A DNA stretch of 53,000 nucleotides from Halomonas heilongjiangensis. GTDB taxonomy: Bacteria; Pseudomonadota; Gammaproteobacteria; Pseudomonadales; Halomonadaceae. Made by a program: the position numbers and the translations under genes. Below the pieces are notes generated by a model. It did not search any database. It had not been told where the DNA came from and saw only the letters and a program-made list of their open reading frames with translations. The DNA lies in assembly GCF_002879645.1 (NCBI RefSeq), contig NZ_PNRE01000068.1, forward strand, positions 1-53,000. Direction: 5' to 3'. The number at the start of each line of letters is the position of its first letter. The first letter of the stretch is position 1. This document shows, piece after piece, positions 17,201 to 24,960 of the stretch.

Positions 17201-17270
17201 TGAAGGTGAAGCTCAGGGTGCGGGTGCGGTCGATGCGCCCGCCCCGGACGAGACGATTCGGCTGGCTCAT
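14232..17270 (-). CDS. soxA: Sarcosine oxidase alpha subunit
   Basis: 1012 residues, the normal size. N-terminal ferredoxin-like segment (about 20-100, with FNGQAYQGHAGDTLASAL), then an NAD-binding Rossmann domain with VIGAGPAGLTAALAA near 175-190, and a C-terminal aminomethyltransferase-like (GcvT) domain from about 610 that binds THF. Together with SoxB it oxidatively demethylates sarcosine to glycine and gives 5,10-methylene-THF, or formaldehyde without folate, plus H2O2. The start ATG overlaps the soxD stop as ATGA, with AAGGAG upstream. Middle gene of glyA-soxBDAG-purU. Confidence 0.95.
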   Translation of the reverse strand: MSQPNRLVRGGRIDRTRTLSFTFNGQAYQGHAGDTLASALLANGVDIVNRSFKYSRPRGIVAAGAEEPNAVVQLGASEAGQVPNVRATQQALFDGLSARSTNGWPNVQRDLMGLVGKLGGQFMPPGFYYKTFMAPASLWMTYEKYIRKSAGLGRSPAEADPDIYDHLHRHCDVLVIGAGPAGLTAALAAARSGARVILCDEQEELGGSLLDSRELLDDESASEWLATVVAELSGRHNVTLLPRTTANGYHDHNFVTLHERRTEHLAETAPLANGHRQVRSRLHRVRAGRVILATGTHERPLVYAGNDVPGNLLAGAVSTYIRRYGVVPGQKLVLSTSNDHAYRAALDWQEAGREVVAIVDAREAPDGELVDQARSRGIRVVTGSAVIEAKGEKRVTAARIARVDLDRFAVAGAVEELHCDTIASSGGYSPVIHLASHTGARPTWNDEILGFEPSLVKGVSATGGARGTYALPQVLADGAETGSQAAVACGYTAASVELPRVDAIREGQACALYQVPHEKPTLRAPKQFVDLQNDVTAAGIELATREGFESIEHVKRYTAMGFGTDQGKLGNINGMAIAARCLGRTIPEVGTTVFRPNYTPVTFGAIVGRHCGELFDPERYTALHQWHVEHGAEFEDVGQWKRPWYYPQRVAGKLETMHEAVARECRAVREAVGILDASTLGKIDIQGPDAREFLGRIYTNKWEKLAVGKCRYGLMCKDDGMVTDDGVTSCLADNHFVMTTTTGGAAAILEWLELWHQTEWPELDVTFTSVTDHWATMTITGPESRKLLAELTDIDLDRDSFKFMDWREGKVAGVPARVFRISFTGELTFEINVQAHYAMHVWKALFEHGEKYGLTPYGTETMHVLRAEKGFIIVGQDTDGSVTPEDLGMQWCVGYDKPFSWIGKRALTRSDTARENRKQLVGLKPKDKAVVLEEGAQIVLDPKHPVPVPMVGHVTSSYYSPTLDSGFALAVVKGGHQKLGETVYLPMADGQVHEAEIVSPIFVDPKGERQHV

Positions 17271-17617
17271 GCGCGGACTCCTTCCTGACGGGCGGTGGCG
17301 GCGGACTCGCGCCCGGCCAGGTCACCGGAGACACTCTCGGCGGTGATGGTCGGTTGCTCGCCCATCCGGTAGGTCTCGAGGATCTCGTAGCTCACCGTAT
17401 GCCGGGTGATGTTGAAGAACTTGCGACAGCCGACGGCATGTACCCACAGCTCGTGGTGCACGCCCCGGGGGTTGTCGCGGAAGAACAGGTAGTCGCCCCA
17501 CTCCTCGTCGCTGCAGGCCTCGGGGTCCAGCGGGCGGGCGATATGTGCCTCGCCCTTGGGGTGGAACTCCTCTTCCTCGCGGAGCTCCTCGCAGTAGGGG
17601 CAGTAGATCTGAAACAT
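17267..17617 (-). CDS. soxD: Sarcosine oxidase delta subunit (zinc-binding)
   Basis: 116 residues. The zinc site is intact: Cys6, Cys9, His60 and Cys64 match the Cys-x2-Cys and His-x3-Cys ligands of heterotetrameric sarcosine oxidase delta. The conserved core DYLFFRDNPRGVHHELWVH is present. The C-terminal tail after about residue 88 is hydrophilic. ATG 17617 has a GGGGAA site; the stop overlaps the soxA start by 4 bases. Confidence 0.95.
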   Translation of the reverse strand: MFQIYCPYCEELREEEEFHPKGEAHIARPLDPEACSDEEWGDYLFFRDNPRGVHHELWVHAVGCRKFFNITRHTVSYEILETYRMGEQPTITAESVSGDLAGRESAATARQEGVRA

Positions 17618-17667
17618 GTTTTTGTTCCCCCGTCATTCGGGATGAAAGCTATGGGCATCTGCGCCAA

Positions 17668-18918
17668 TCAGTGGGCAACGCCGGCGGCACCGTGCTCGTC
17701 GACCAGCGCCCCAGTATGGAAGCGGTCGATGGAGAACGGGGCGGCGAGCGGGTGCATCTCGCCCTTGGCCAGGCTGGCGGCGAAGACGTGGCCGGAACCC
17801 GGGGTGGCCTTGAAGCCACCGGTGCCCCAACCGCAGTTGAAGAACAGCCCCTTCACCGGGGTCTTCGACAGGATCGGGCAGGCGTCCGGGCAGGTGTCGA
17901 CGATGCCGCCCCACTGACGGTTCATGCGCACCCGGGAGAAGATCGGGAACATCTCGACGATCGCCTGCAGGGTGTGCTCCACGGTGGGATAGCTGCCGCG
18001 CTGGCCGTAGCCGTTGTAGCCATCGATGCCGGCGCCGATCACCAGGTCGCCCTTGTCCGACTGGCTGATGTAGCCGTGGACGTGGTTCGACATCACCACG
18101 GTGTCGAGAATCGGCTTGAGCGGCTCGGAGACCAGCGCCTGCAGCGGATGGGACTCCAGCGGCAGCCGGAAGCCGGCCATCTTCGCCAGCACCCCGGAGT
18201 TGCCGGCGGTCACGCAGCCCACGGTCTTCGCCTCGATGTCGCCACGGTTGGTATGCACCCCGAAGACGCGACCGTCGCGGATCTTGAAGCCGGTGACCTC
18301 GGTGTTCTGCAGCAGGTCGACGCCGAGCGCATCGGCGGCGCGCGCGTAGCCCCAGGCCACGGCGTCGTGGCGGGCCACGCCGGCGCGGGGCTGCCAGGAG
18401 GCACCGAGCACCGGGTAGCGGGCGCGCTTGGAGCAGTCGAGGATCGGCACGATCTCCTGGACGCCCTTGGCGTCGAGCACCTCGCCGTCGATGCCGTTGA
18501 GGCGGTTGGCGTTGACCCGGCGCTGGATGTCGCGCATGTCCTGCAGGGTATGACCGAGGTTGAGCACGCCACGCTGGGAGAACATCACGTTGTAGTTGAT
18601 GTCCTGGGACAGGCCTTCCCACAGCTTCATGGCGTGCTCGTAGAGCGCCGCGGCCTCGTCCCACAGGTAGTTGGAGCGCACGATGGTGGTGTTGCGAGCG
18701 GTGTTACCGCCGCCCAGCCAGCCCTTCTCGAGCACGGCGATGTTCTTGACGCCGTGCTCCTTGGCCAGGTAGTAGGCGGTAGCCAGGCCATGGCCGCCGC
18801 CGCCGACGATGATCACGTCGTACTGCTTCTTCGGCGCGGGATTGCGCCACTGACGCTGCCAGTTCTCGTGGTGGCTCAGTGCGTGCTTGACCAGCCCGAA
18901 GCCTGAATAACGTTGCAT
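17668..18918 (-). CDS. soxB: Sarcosine oxidase beta subunit
   Basis: 416 residues from ATG 18918 (AGGAGA upstream); the frame opens 45 bases earlier with no ribosome site. The FAD Rossmann motif [18 protein letters not shown] covers about 35-52. His184 in [12 protein letters not shown] is the likely site of covalent FMN attachment, by analogy with characterised heterotetrameric enzymes. The C-terminal [15 protein letters not shown] and [14 protein letters not shown] segments are typical. This subunit holds the sarcosine oxidation site. It is the first sox gene, 50 bases upstream of soxD and 59 downstream of glyA. Confidence 0.95.
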   Translation of the reverse strand: MQRYSGFGLVKHALSHHENWQRQWRNPAPKKQYDVIIVGGGGHGLATAYYLAKEHGVKNIAVLEKGWLGGGNTARNTTIVRSNYLWDEAAALYEHAMKLWEGLSQDINYNVMFSQRGVLNLGHTLQDMRDIQRRVNANRLNGIDGEVLDAKGVQEIVPILDCSKRARYPVLGASWQPRAGVARHDAVAWGYARAADALGVDLLQNTEVTGFKIRDGRVFGVHTNRGDIEAKTVGCVTAGNSGVLAKMAGFRLPLESHPLQALVSEPLKPILDTVVMSNHVHGYISQSDKGDLVIGAGIDGYNGYGQRGSYPTVEHTLQAIVEMFPIFSRVRMNRQWGGIVDTCPDACPILSKTPVKGLFFNCGWGTGGFKATPGSGHVFAASLAKGEMHPLAAPFSIDRFHTGALVDEHGAAGVAH

Positions 18919-18977
18919 GCTGTCTCTCCTCGATCGGTCCCCGACCGGCTGGTCGGGGACCACCCCGACGAACGGGT

Positions 18978-20297
18978 TCAGGCGATGGATGTCTCGTGCG
19001 CCAGCGGGGCGGCGTCACCGTAGACCGGATAGCGCGCGCAGAGCGCCTCGACCTTGTCACGCACCTCGGCTTCCACGGCCTCACTGTTGCCCTGCTCGGC
19101 CAGGACATCGAGGATGTCACAGATCCAGCCGGCCAACTCGGTGCACTCCTCGACGCCGAAACCGCGGGTAGTCACCGCCGGGGTGCCGAGGCGCAGGCCC
19201 GAGGTCACGAAGGGGCTCTGGGGATCGTTGGGCACCGCGTTCTTGTTGACGGTGACATGGGCCCGACCGAGTGCCGCATCGGCGTCCTTGCCGGTGACGC
19301 CTTGGCGGATCAGCGAGACCAGGAACAGATGGTCGTCGGTGCCACCGGAGACGACGTCGTAGCCGCGGTCGAGGAACACGCTGGCCATCGCCCGGGCGTT
19401 GTCGATCACCCGCTGCTGGTAGCGCACGAAGTCCTGGCTCATGGCCTCCTTGAAGGCCACCGCCTTGGCGGCGATCACGTGCATCAGCGGGCCGCCCTGC
19501 TGGCCCGGGAAGACCGCGCCGTTGAGCTTCTTGTACAGCGTTTCATCCGCGTGCGAAGACAGGATCAGCCCGCCGCGCGGACCGCGCAGGGTCTTGTGGG
19601 TGGTGGTGGTCACCACGTGAGCGTGGGGCAGCGGGCTCGGGTAGAGGCCGGCGGCGACCAGGCCCGCCACATGGGCCATATCGACCAGCAGCCAGGCCCC
19701 CACCTCGTCGGCGATGGCGCGGAAGCGGCGCCAGTCGACCACCCGCGAATAGGCCGAGAAGCCGGCGATGATCAGCTTGGGCCGGTGCTCCCGGGCCAGG
19801 CGCTCGACCTCGGCGTAGTCGATCTCGCCGGTCTCCGGGTTCAGGCCGTACTGCACGGCGTGATAGTGCTTGCCGGAGAAGTTCGGGGCGGCGCCGTGGG
19901 TCAAGTGGCCGCCGTGGGCCAGGCTCATGCCCAGCACGGTATCGCCCGGGCTGACCAGCGCCATGAAGGCCGCGGCGTTGGCCTGGGCCCCGGAGTGGGG
20001 CTGGACGTTGGCGTAGTCGGCGCCGAACAGGTCGCAGGCGCGCTCGATGGCGAGCTTCTCGACCTTGTCGACGAACTCGCAGCCGCCGTAGTAGCGCTTG
20101 CCGGGATAGCCCTCGGCATACTTGTTGGTCAGCTGGGAGCCCTGAGCCGCCATCACGTGCCGGCTGGCATAGTTCTCGGAGGCGATCAGTTCGATGTGGG
20201 CCTCCTGGCGCACCACCTCGTCGGCGATGGCGCTGGCCAGGGCGGGATCATAGGCGGCCAGGGAGGCCTGGGGGCGGTATCCTTCACGGTCGGTCAT
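18978..20297 (-). CDS. glyA: Serine hydroxymethyltransferase
   Basis: 439 residues from ATG 20297 (CGGAG upstream). The open frame extends 180 bases further, but that part reads as intergenic. The PLP lysine lies in [16 protein letters not shown]; the substrate-site segment [12 protein letters not shown] is intact. It interconverts glycine and methylene-THF with serine and THF. As first gene of the leftward glyA-soxBDAG-purU cluster it is most likely the catabolic copy that converts sarcosine-derived glycine to serine, as with glyA1 in P. aeruginosa. A housekeeping glyA may exist elsewhere. Confidence 0.95.
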   Translation of the reverse strand: MTDREGYRPQASLAAYDPALASAIADEVVRQEAHIELIASENYASRHVMAAQGSQLTNKYAEGYPGKRYYGGCEFVDKVEKLAIERACDLFGADYANVQPHSGAQANAAAFMALVSPGDTVLGMSLAHGGHLTHGAAPNFSGKHYHAVQYGLNPETGEIDYAEVERLAREHRPKLIIAGFSAYSRVVDWRRFRAIADEVGAWLLVDMAHVAGLVAAGLYPSPLPHAHVVTTTTHKTLRGPRGGLILSSHADETLYKKLNGAVFPGQQGGPLMHVIAAKAVAFKEAMSQDFVRYQQRVIDNARAMASVFLDRGYDVVSGGTDDHLFLVSLIRQGVTGKDADAALGRAHVTVNKNAVPNDPQSPFVTSGLRLGTPAVTTRGFGVEECTELAGWICDILDVLAEQGNSEAVEAEVRDKVEALCARYPVYGDAAPLAHETSIA

Positions 20298-20607
20298 CTC
20301 GGGGCTCCGGCTTGTTGTCGTTGGCGAGATCATGGGTGGGTTCACCTGCCGCGATGGTATCCCCGGGATCGAGGCACCATGCTGCTTGCAAACGTCACGA
20401 CCCGATGCGTTTGCGACATCGCTGTCGTCTTTCCGACAATCCCGCCACCTCGAGACCTTCGCCACGAAGCAACCCACCAGCAGGTCGGCAACCTGGCGTG
20501 GATCGTGATCGGGGGCAGGTCACCCCTCGGCGCGCCTCCTCCAGGCAAGACCCACCCCGCCGCCTATACTGCGAGGGCCTTCCTGAAAAAACGACAATGG
20601 AGCAGCC
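20298..20607. promoter_or_regulatory. Divergent promoter region, glyA-sox operon versus beta-propeller gene
   Basis: 310 bases without a credible gene. It should hold the promoter of the leftward glyA-soxBDAG-purU operon and that of the rightward gene at 20608. The visible element is a pair of TT(G/C)CGACA repeats at 20411-20438, described separately. I found no riboswitch-like structure, and specifically no glycine-riboswitch-like tandem hairpins. Confidence 0.5.
20411..20438 (-). promoter_or_regulatory. Degenerate GbdR/ArgR-like direct repeat upstream of glyA
   Basis: TTGCGACA at 20411-20418 and TTCCGACA at 20431-20438. On the minus strand the repeat reads TGTCG(C/G) toward glyA, ending 114 bases from its start. 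Spacing is 20 rather than the 21 found at gbcA and both TRAP operons, and the second half-site has one mismatch. Confidence 0.4.
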
Positions 20608-21768
20608 ATGAACGCCATCGCTCGGGCGGCACGTTATTCCCGGTGCCTGGTGGCCGGCGTTGCCGGTCTGGGCCTGTTGCTGCAGGCCGGTTCCATACTG
20701 GCCGACAGCGACAGCCAATACGAGATCTGGGCGCTGGATCAGGGCACCCACAAGATCCACATCTACGATCAGGAGCTGCGCGAGGTTGCCGACATTGCGC
20801 TGGGCGACCACGGGGTACGGGTACCGCACATGATCGATTTCACCTCCGACGGGCGCTATGCCTTCACCGCCAACGTGGGCAGTGGCAACGTGGCCGTGAT
20901 CCGTGCCGAGGACCGCGCGGTGGTGGAGATCATCGAGACCGGGCCACGTACACACATGGCCGGCGTGCGTCCCGGCGACGAGGTCGTGGTGGCCGACATC
21001 ATCGGCGACCCCGATGTGGAGCGGGACGGCAAGCTGGTGGAGATCCGGCTTGATCTGGAGAACGAACGCTTCGAGCCGGGCCGTGAGCTGCGCATCGCCG
21101 ATGACCCCGTCTTCCAGGCCAAGGCAGATGACTTCAACGACGTGGCCGCCATCTGCCACTTCGATACGGCCGATGGCGCTCGCTCCTTCGTCACCCTGGG
21201 GCCGGCCCTGCCCAATGGCGGCCTGATCGTCGTGGACAACGCCAGCTTCACGCTGGAAAAGGCCTGGGGGCCGGACGAACTGCAGACCAACTGTGGCACC
21301 ATGCTGACACCGGATGGCCAACACATGCTGCTCAACGGCGGTGGTGAGAACATCGGCGTATGGCATGCCATCGACGTGAACACGCTGGACATCGTGCGTC
21401 AGGACGAGAGTAGCCAAGGCATCGATGCCCACGGCGTGCGCAACCTGCCCAACGGCCAGGAGATCTGGATGGTGAACCGAGGCAGCTCGGACGGCATCGT
21501 GATCGATGCCACCACGCTCGAGGTGATCGACACCCTGGCGGACACCGGCAAGACCCCGGACATCCTGGACTTCTCTCCTGACTCCCGCTACGCCTTCGTG
21601 ACCCTGCGCGGCCCGAACCCGGTGTCCATGCCGCACATGGCCCAGGGTGAAACCCCAGGCTTTGCGGTCATCGATGTGGAGACCCGGGAGGTGGTGAAGA
21701 TCATCCAGCCGGCGGAAGGCAACCCCGAGAGCGACTTCCACGGCATCGGAGTACGCGTGATCCATTGA
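20608..21768 (+). CDS. Exported YncE-like beta-propeller protein
   Basis: 386 residues, ATG 20608 with GGAG 8 bases upstream. Residues 1-32 form a signal peptide ending SILAD. The body is a seven-bladed YVTN/YncE-like propeller: repeated pairs such as DFTSDGRYAFTANVGSGNVAV and DFSPDSRYAFVTLRGPN with blade-end 'V-I-x-x-x-T' strands. Such proteins are periplasmic and have no agreed enzymatic role; some bind metals or nucleic acids. It diverges from the glyA-sox operon, sharing a 310-base intergenic region, so co-regulation is possible. No metabolic role can be assigned. Confidence 0.75.
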   Translation: MNAIARAARYSRCLVAGVAGLGLLLQAGSILADSDSQYEIWALDQGTHKIHIYDQELREVADIALGDHGVRVPHMIDFTSDGRYAFTANVGSGNVAVIRAEDRAVVEIIETGPRTHMAGVRPGDEVVVADIIGDPDVERDGKLVEIRLDLENERFEPGRELRIADDPVFQAKADDFNDVAAICHFDTADGARSFVTLGPALPNGGLIVVDNASFTLEKAWGPDELQTNCGTMLTPDGQHMLLNGGGENIGVWHAIDVNTLDIVRQDESSQGIDAHGVRNLPNGQEIWMVNRGSSDGIVIDATTLEVIDTLADTGKTPDILDFSPDSRYAFVTLRGPNPVSMPHMAQGETPGFAVIDVETREVVKIIQPAEGNPESDFHGIGVRVIH

Positions 21769-21857
21769 GCATGATCCGGTCGCCGGCCGTGACGATCCAC
21801 ATCACTCGACCGTATCGCAGGTCCTCGCGGCGTGTCGATACCGGCACCGTGCCACTA

Positions 21858-22964
21858 TCAGTATTCCACCACCACGTCGCCCAGCGGCTTGCTGCAGCAG
21901 GAGAGGATGTAGCCCTCGGCGACGTCCTCGTCGGTGATGCCGCCGTTATGCTCCATCTCGACCTGGCCGGAGGTGAGCGGGACACGGCAGGTACCGCAGA
22001 TGCCCATGCCGCATGCCTTGGGAATATGCAACCCGAGCTTGGCGGCGGCGGCATGCACCGTCTCGCCCGGCTGGATGTGCGCACTCTTGCCGGTAGAGGA
22101 GAACTCGACGCTGAGCATCTCGGCCGCATCGAACTCCTCGGCCTGCGCCTCGGCCAGCTCGGCATGCTCCAGCGCCTCCTCCTGCACATCGGCCGGGGTG
22201 GCACCGAAGGACTCCTCGTGGTAGTGGCTCATGTCGAAGCCGTTGTTCTTGAGCAGGCTCTTGACGGCGTTCATGTAGGGCGTGGGGCCACAGCAGAAGA
22301 TCTCTCGCTCCAGGAAATCCGGCGCCATCAGCTCCAGCATCTGCTGGCTGAGGTAGCCACGGAAGCCGGCCCAGGCCTCGCCCAGCGCGTCGCTGTGCTC
22401 GCAGACGATATGCAGCCTGAATTCGGGAATGCGCGAGAAGATGTGCTCCAGCTCGCGGTGGTAGATGATGTCCTTGGGGGTGCGCGCGCTGTGCACGAAC
22501 TCGATATCCACGGCAGAATTGGTATCGAAGAACCAGCGCGCCATGGACATCAAGGGGGTGATACCCACGCCGCCGGAGAGCATCAGGATCTTCTCCGCCG
22601 GGTAGTCGATGGCATTGAAGTTGCCCACCGGACCATGCACCGCCAGCTCGTCACCCGACTTGAGATTGTCGTGGAGCCAGTTGGAAACCTTGCCCCCGGG
22701 CACCCGCTTGACGGTGATCGAGAAGCTGTAGGGCACCGAGGGCGAGCTGGAGATGGTGTAGGAGCGCATGATCGGCTCGCCGTCGATCTCCAGCTCCAGG
22801 GTCACGAACTGACCCGGCTTGAAGAAGAACAGCACCGGCTGCTCGGCCATGAAGCAGAAAGTGCGTACGTCCCAGGTCTCCTGGATCACCTTGACACAGC
22901 GCACCAGGTGGCGGCCGTTGGTCCAGGTCTGGGTCGTGACGGGGTTGAGGAAGTTCATTGTCAT
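21858..22964 (-). CDS. gbcB: Glycine betaine monooxygenase reductase component
   Basis: 368 residues. N-terminal FNR-type reductase: FAD-binding RSYTISSSP (about 87-95) and the NAD-binding start MLSGGVGITPLMSM. C-terminal plant-type ferredoxin with Cys318, Cys323, Cys326 and Cys356. It passes electrons from NAD(P)H to the GbcA Rieske centre. Start at ATG 22964; ATG 22958 is an alternative, two codons in. Upstream AGGCGAC serves as ribosome site. A linker of about 30 acidic and Ala-rich residues joins the two halves. It diverges from gbcA; in P. aeruginosa the two genes are also adjacent. Confidence 0.93.
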   Translation of the reverse strand: MTMNFLNPVTTQTWTNGRHLVRCVKVIQETWDVRTFCFMAEQPVLFFFKPGQFVTLELEIDGEPIMRSYTISSSPSVPYSFSITVKRVPGGKVSNWLHDNLKSGDELAVHGPVGNFNAIDYPAEKILMLSGGVGITPLMSMARWFFDTNSAVDIEFVHSARTPKDIIYHRELEHIFSRIPEFRLHIVCEHSDALGEAWAGFRGYLSQQMLELMAPDFLEREIFCCGPTPYMNAVKSLLKNNGFDMSHYHEESFGATPADVQEEALEHAELAEAQAEEFDAAEMLSVEFSSTGKSAHIQPGETVHAAAAKLGLHIPKACGMGICGTCRVPLTSGQVEMEHNGGITDEDVAEGYILSCCSKPLGDVVVEY

Positions 22965-23307
22965 GTTCGTGTCGCCTGGGCTGCACCATGGGAGGCTCCG
23001 ACCGCAGTGCCACCGCCTGTCGTTGAGCGGAATTCTGCGCCAGTTGATGGCGCCCCCACTTGCCTGTCAGCGACACGGGCATGCCCGTGATTTCCACTCG
23101 CTGCCCTTTTTCATGATTCGTCTGTCGCCCCCGCATCGAAGCCTGTCGCCGGCAGACAACTCCTCATTCACGCGCTGATCCACACTCGCCCTGTTTTTAT
23201 CCAACACCGCGACTGGCGTATGCGGTCCATCACACGACGCCATCCCTCTCACAACACCGATAATCCGCCCGATGCCGCATGCGCGGCCTGCAAGAGGTAG
23301 TGTTTCC
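22965..23307. promoter_or_regulatory. Divergent gbcA/gbcB control region
   Basis: 343 bases with no gene. It separates the two components of betaine monooxygenase and must drive both. It contains a clean CTGTCGCC direct repeat (separate entry), a single GCGACA on the opposite orientation at 23070-23075, and several additional TGTC words. I could not place -10/-35 boxes with confidence. Confidence 0.6.
23122..23150 (+). promoter_or_regulatory. Predicted GbdR operator upstream of gbcA
   Basis: CTGTCGCC occurs at 23122-23129 and again at 23143-23150, exactly 21 bases apart, both oriented toward gbcA, ending 158 bases before its start codon. Two direct half-sites two helical turns apart are the classic target of AraC-type dimers, and TGTCGC is the core reported for the Pseudomonas ArgR of the same GlxA/AraC subfamily. 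GbdR is encoded in this window at 49993. Confidence 0.65.
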
Positions 23308-24594
23308 ATGGATCCGATCTCCCCCCTCCATCTGGACGATGACCTGGCCGCCGCGCGCCAGGCCACCAGCGCCATGCTCGCGGGCCGCGCGCAAAACCTC
23401 TCGCTGCCCCAGCCCTTCTACAACGATGCCCGCCTGTTCGCCCTGGACATGCAGGAGATCTTCGGCAAGGAGTGGCTGTTCGCCGGCATGACCTGCGAGA
23501 TTCCCGCCAAGGGCAACTACATGACCCTGGAGATCGGTGACAACCCGGTGATCCTGGTGCGTGGCAACGACGGCGCGGTGCACGGCTTCCACAACGTCTG
23601 CCGTCACCGCGGCTCGCGGCTGTGCGTCAGCGACAAGGGCAAGGTCGCCAAGCTGGTCTGCCCCTATCACCAGTGGACCTACGAGCTCGACGGCCGGCTG
23701 CTGTTCGCCGGCACCGACATGGGCGAGAATTTCGATCTGAATGCCTACGGACTGAAGCCGGTACACGTGCGCACGGCGGGCGGCTTCATCTTCGTCAGCC
23801 TGGCCGAGCAGCCGCCGGCCCTCGACGACTTCCTGGAGACCCTCGAGCACTACCTCGAGCCCTACGACATGGCCAACGTCAAGGTGGCGGTGGAGTCCTC
23901 CATCGTCGAGCAGGCCAACTGGAAGCTGGTCATCGAGAACAACCGCGAGTGCTACCACTGCAACGGCGCCCATCCGGAACTGCTCAACTCCCTGCAGGAG
24001 TTCGATGATACCGACGACCCCCGCGCCACGCCCGCCTACAAGGCGCTGGTGGCGAAGAAGCAGAGCGAGTGGGACGACCAGCGGGTGCCCTGGCAGCTCA
24101 AGCGCTTCGGCAAGCGCAACCGCCTGACCCGTACGCCGCTGCTCGACGGCATCGTCTCCATGACCATGGATGGCCAGCCGGCGTGCAACAAGCTGATGGG
24201 CCGGCTCGAAAGCCCCGACATGGGGTCGCTGCGCATCCTGCACCTGCCCAACTCCTGGAACCACTTCATGGGCGACCACGCCATCGTCTTCCGGGTGCTG
24301 CCGCTGGGCCCCCAGCAGACCCTGGTGACCACCAAGTGGCTGGTGCACAAGGACGCCGTTGAGGGGGTCGACTACCACACCGAGACCATGCGCCGGGTGT
24401 GGGACGCCACCAACGACCAGGACCGTCGCCTGGCCGAGGAGAACCAGCGCGGCATCAACTCCAAGGCCTACCAGCCCGGTCCCTACTCCGAGACCTATGA
24501 GTTCGGCGTGATCGACTTCATCAACTGGTACAGCGAGCGGATGCAGGAGAACCTGGGGAATAGCGCCCCGAGCCTGCAGGTGGTCCGCAGCTAA
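23308..24594 (+). CDS. gbcA: Glycine betaine monooxygenase, Rieske oxygenase component
   Basis: 428 residues from ATG 23308 (AGAGG upstream). Rieske [2Fe-2S] ligands are Cys98-x-His100 and Cys118-x2-His121. The mononuclear iron site is in ENNRECYHCNGAHPE, with His217 and His222. The enzyme hydroxylates a methyl group of glycine betaine, releasing formaldehyde and dimethylglycine; GbcB supplies electrons. The length and the motifs match P. aeruginosa GbcA and plant choline monooxygenase relatives. Context (gbcB divergent, dgc/sox/gbdR in the same window) favours betaine rather than choline or stachydrine as substrate. Confidence 0.94.
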   Translation: MDPISPLHLDDDLAAARQATSAMLAGRAQNLSLPQPFYNDARLFALDMQEIFGKEWLFAGMTCEIPAKGNYMTLEIGDNPVILVRGNDGAVHGFHNVCRHRGSRLCVSDKGKVAKLVCPYHQWTYELDGRLLFAGTDMGENFDLNAYGLKPVHVRTAGGFIFVSLAEQPPALDDFLETLEHYLEPYDMANVKVAVESSIVEQANWKLVIENNRECYHCNGAHPELLNSLQEFDDTDDPRATPAYKALVAKKQSEWDDQRVPWQLKRFGKRNRLTRTPLLDGIVSMTMDGQPACNKLMGRLESPDMGSLRILHLPNSWNHFMGDHAIVFRVLPLGPQQTLVTTKWLVHKDAVEGVDYHTETMRRVWDATNDQDRRLAEENQRGINSKAYQPGPYSETYEFGVIDFINWYSERMQENLGNSAPSLQVVRS

Positions 24595-24615
24595 GCCTTC
24601 CGCCATACACAACGG

Positions 24616-24635
24616 GGCCCGCCATCGAGCGGGCC
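24616..24635 (+). terminator. Hairpin after gbcA
   Basis: 7-bp GC stem (24616-24622 and 24629-24635) with loop CATCGA, extendable by a G-T and a G-C pair. It lies 21 bases past the gbcA stop and is followed by a modest T-containing stretch. Confidence 0.6.
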
Positions 24636-24721
24636 TCGTCGTTTCGGCGTCCGCCAGGGCAAGACCCGGCGCGCTCAGGCCGATGACCAGGCCGGCGTGA
24701 CATGGCCATGGGGAAACGAGA

Positions 24722-24755
24722 AAGCGCCCCCGGATCTCTCGATCCGGGGGCGCTT
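24722..24755. terminator. Bidirectional hairpin, left copy of the fdsD terminator
   Basis: 15-bp perfect stem, arms 24722-24736 and 24741-24755, loop TCTC, with A-run before and TTG-TTTC after. The core matches the hairpin at 32188-32213 downstream of intact fdsD, differing by one compensated base pair in the stem. Confidence 0.75.
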
Positions 24756-24773
24756 GTTTCAGGCTCGGTTCCG

Positions 24774-24907
24774 CTATCGCAGGGCCGGCAGGAGGAACCG
24801 CTCCAGCGCCGCCCTCCCCGAGGGCAGCATGATATCGATCTGCCCACCGAGCTCCTGCACCAGCTCCTGCAACCGGGCACCCCCACCTCGGCATGCTTGA
24901 GCAGCGC
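24774..24907 (-). pseudogene. Frameshifted 3' fragment of formate dehydrogenase delta gene
   Basis: On the minus strand this encodes the last 32 residues of an FdsD-like protein (from LQELVQELGGQIDIM to the LLPALR stop). A one-base deletion, seen against the intact gene at 32239, puts the preceding KHAEVGVPG in another frame. By eye, 24772-24907 matches 32237-32373 with about seven substitutions and one missing C near 24872. There is no N-terminal half and no start codon in frame. It is followed by its own copy of the fdsD hairpin. It marks one edge of the TRAP island. Confidence 0.8.
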
Positions 24908-24960
24908 GTCTTCTTCGGAGTCGCGCTCTAGAAGGTAGTGGTCTCGTAAAACAACATCGC

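Larger units (their letters stand above)
24595..24960. other. Gene-free gap between gbcA and TRAP operon: terminators and fdsD remnant
   Basis: 366 bases between convergent genes. It holds the gbcA hairpin (24616-24635), a second strong hairpin (24722-24755) and a broken copy of the 3' end of fdsD (24774-24907). Bases 24908-24960 have no match I can see elsewhere in the window. No intact gene is present. Confidence 0.7.

Noticed and set aside
14223..17288. Long plus-strand frames opposite soxG/soxA
   Set aside because: Antisense shadows; soxA and soxG have full-length homologues, ribosome sites and overlapping starts on the minus strand.
18996..21053. 685-residue plus-strand frame opposite glyA and running into the beta-propeller gene
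   Set aside because: Antisense to glyA, then out of frame with the exported protein that has a clear signal peptide and ribosome site.
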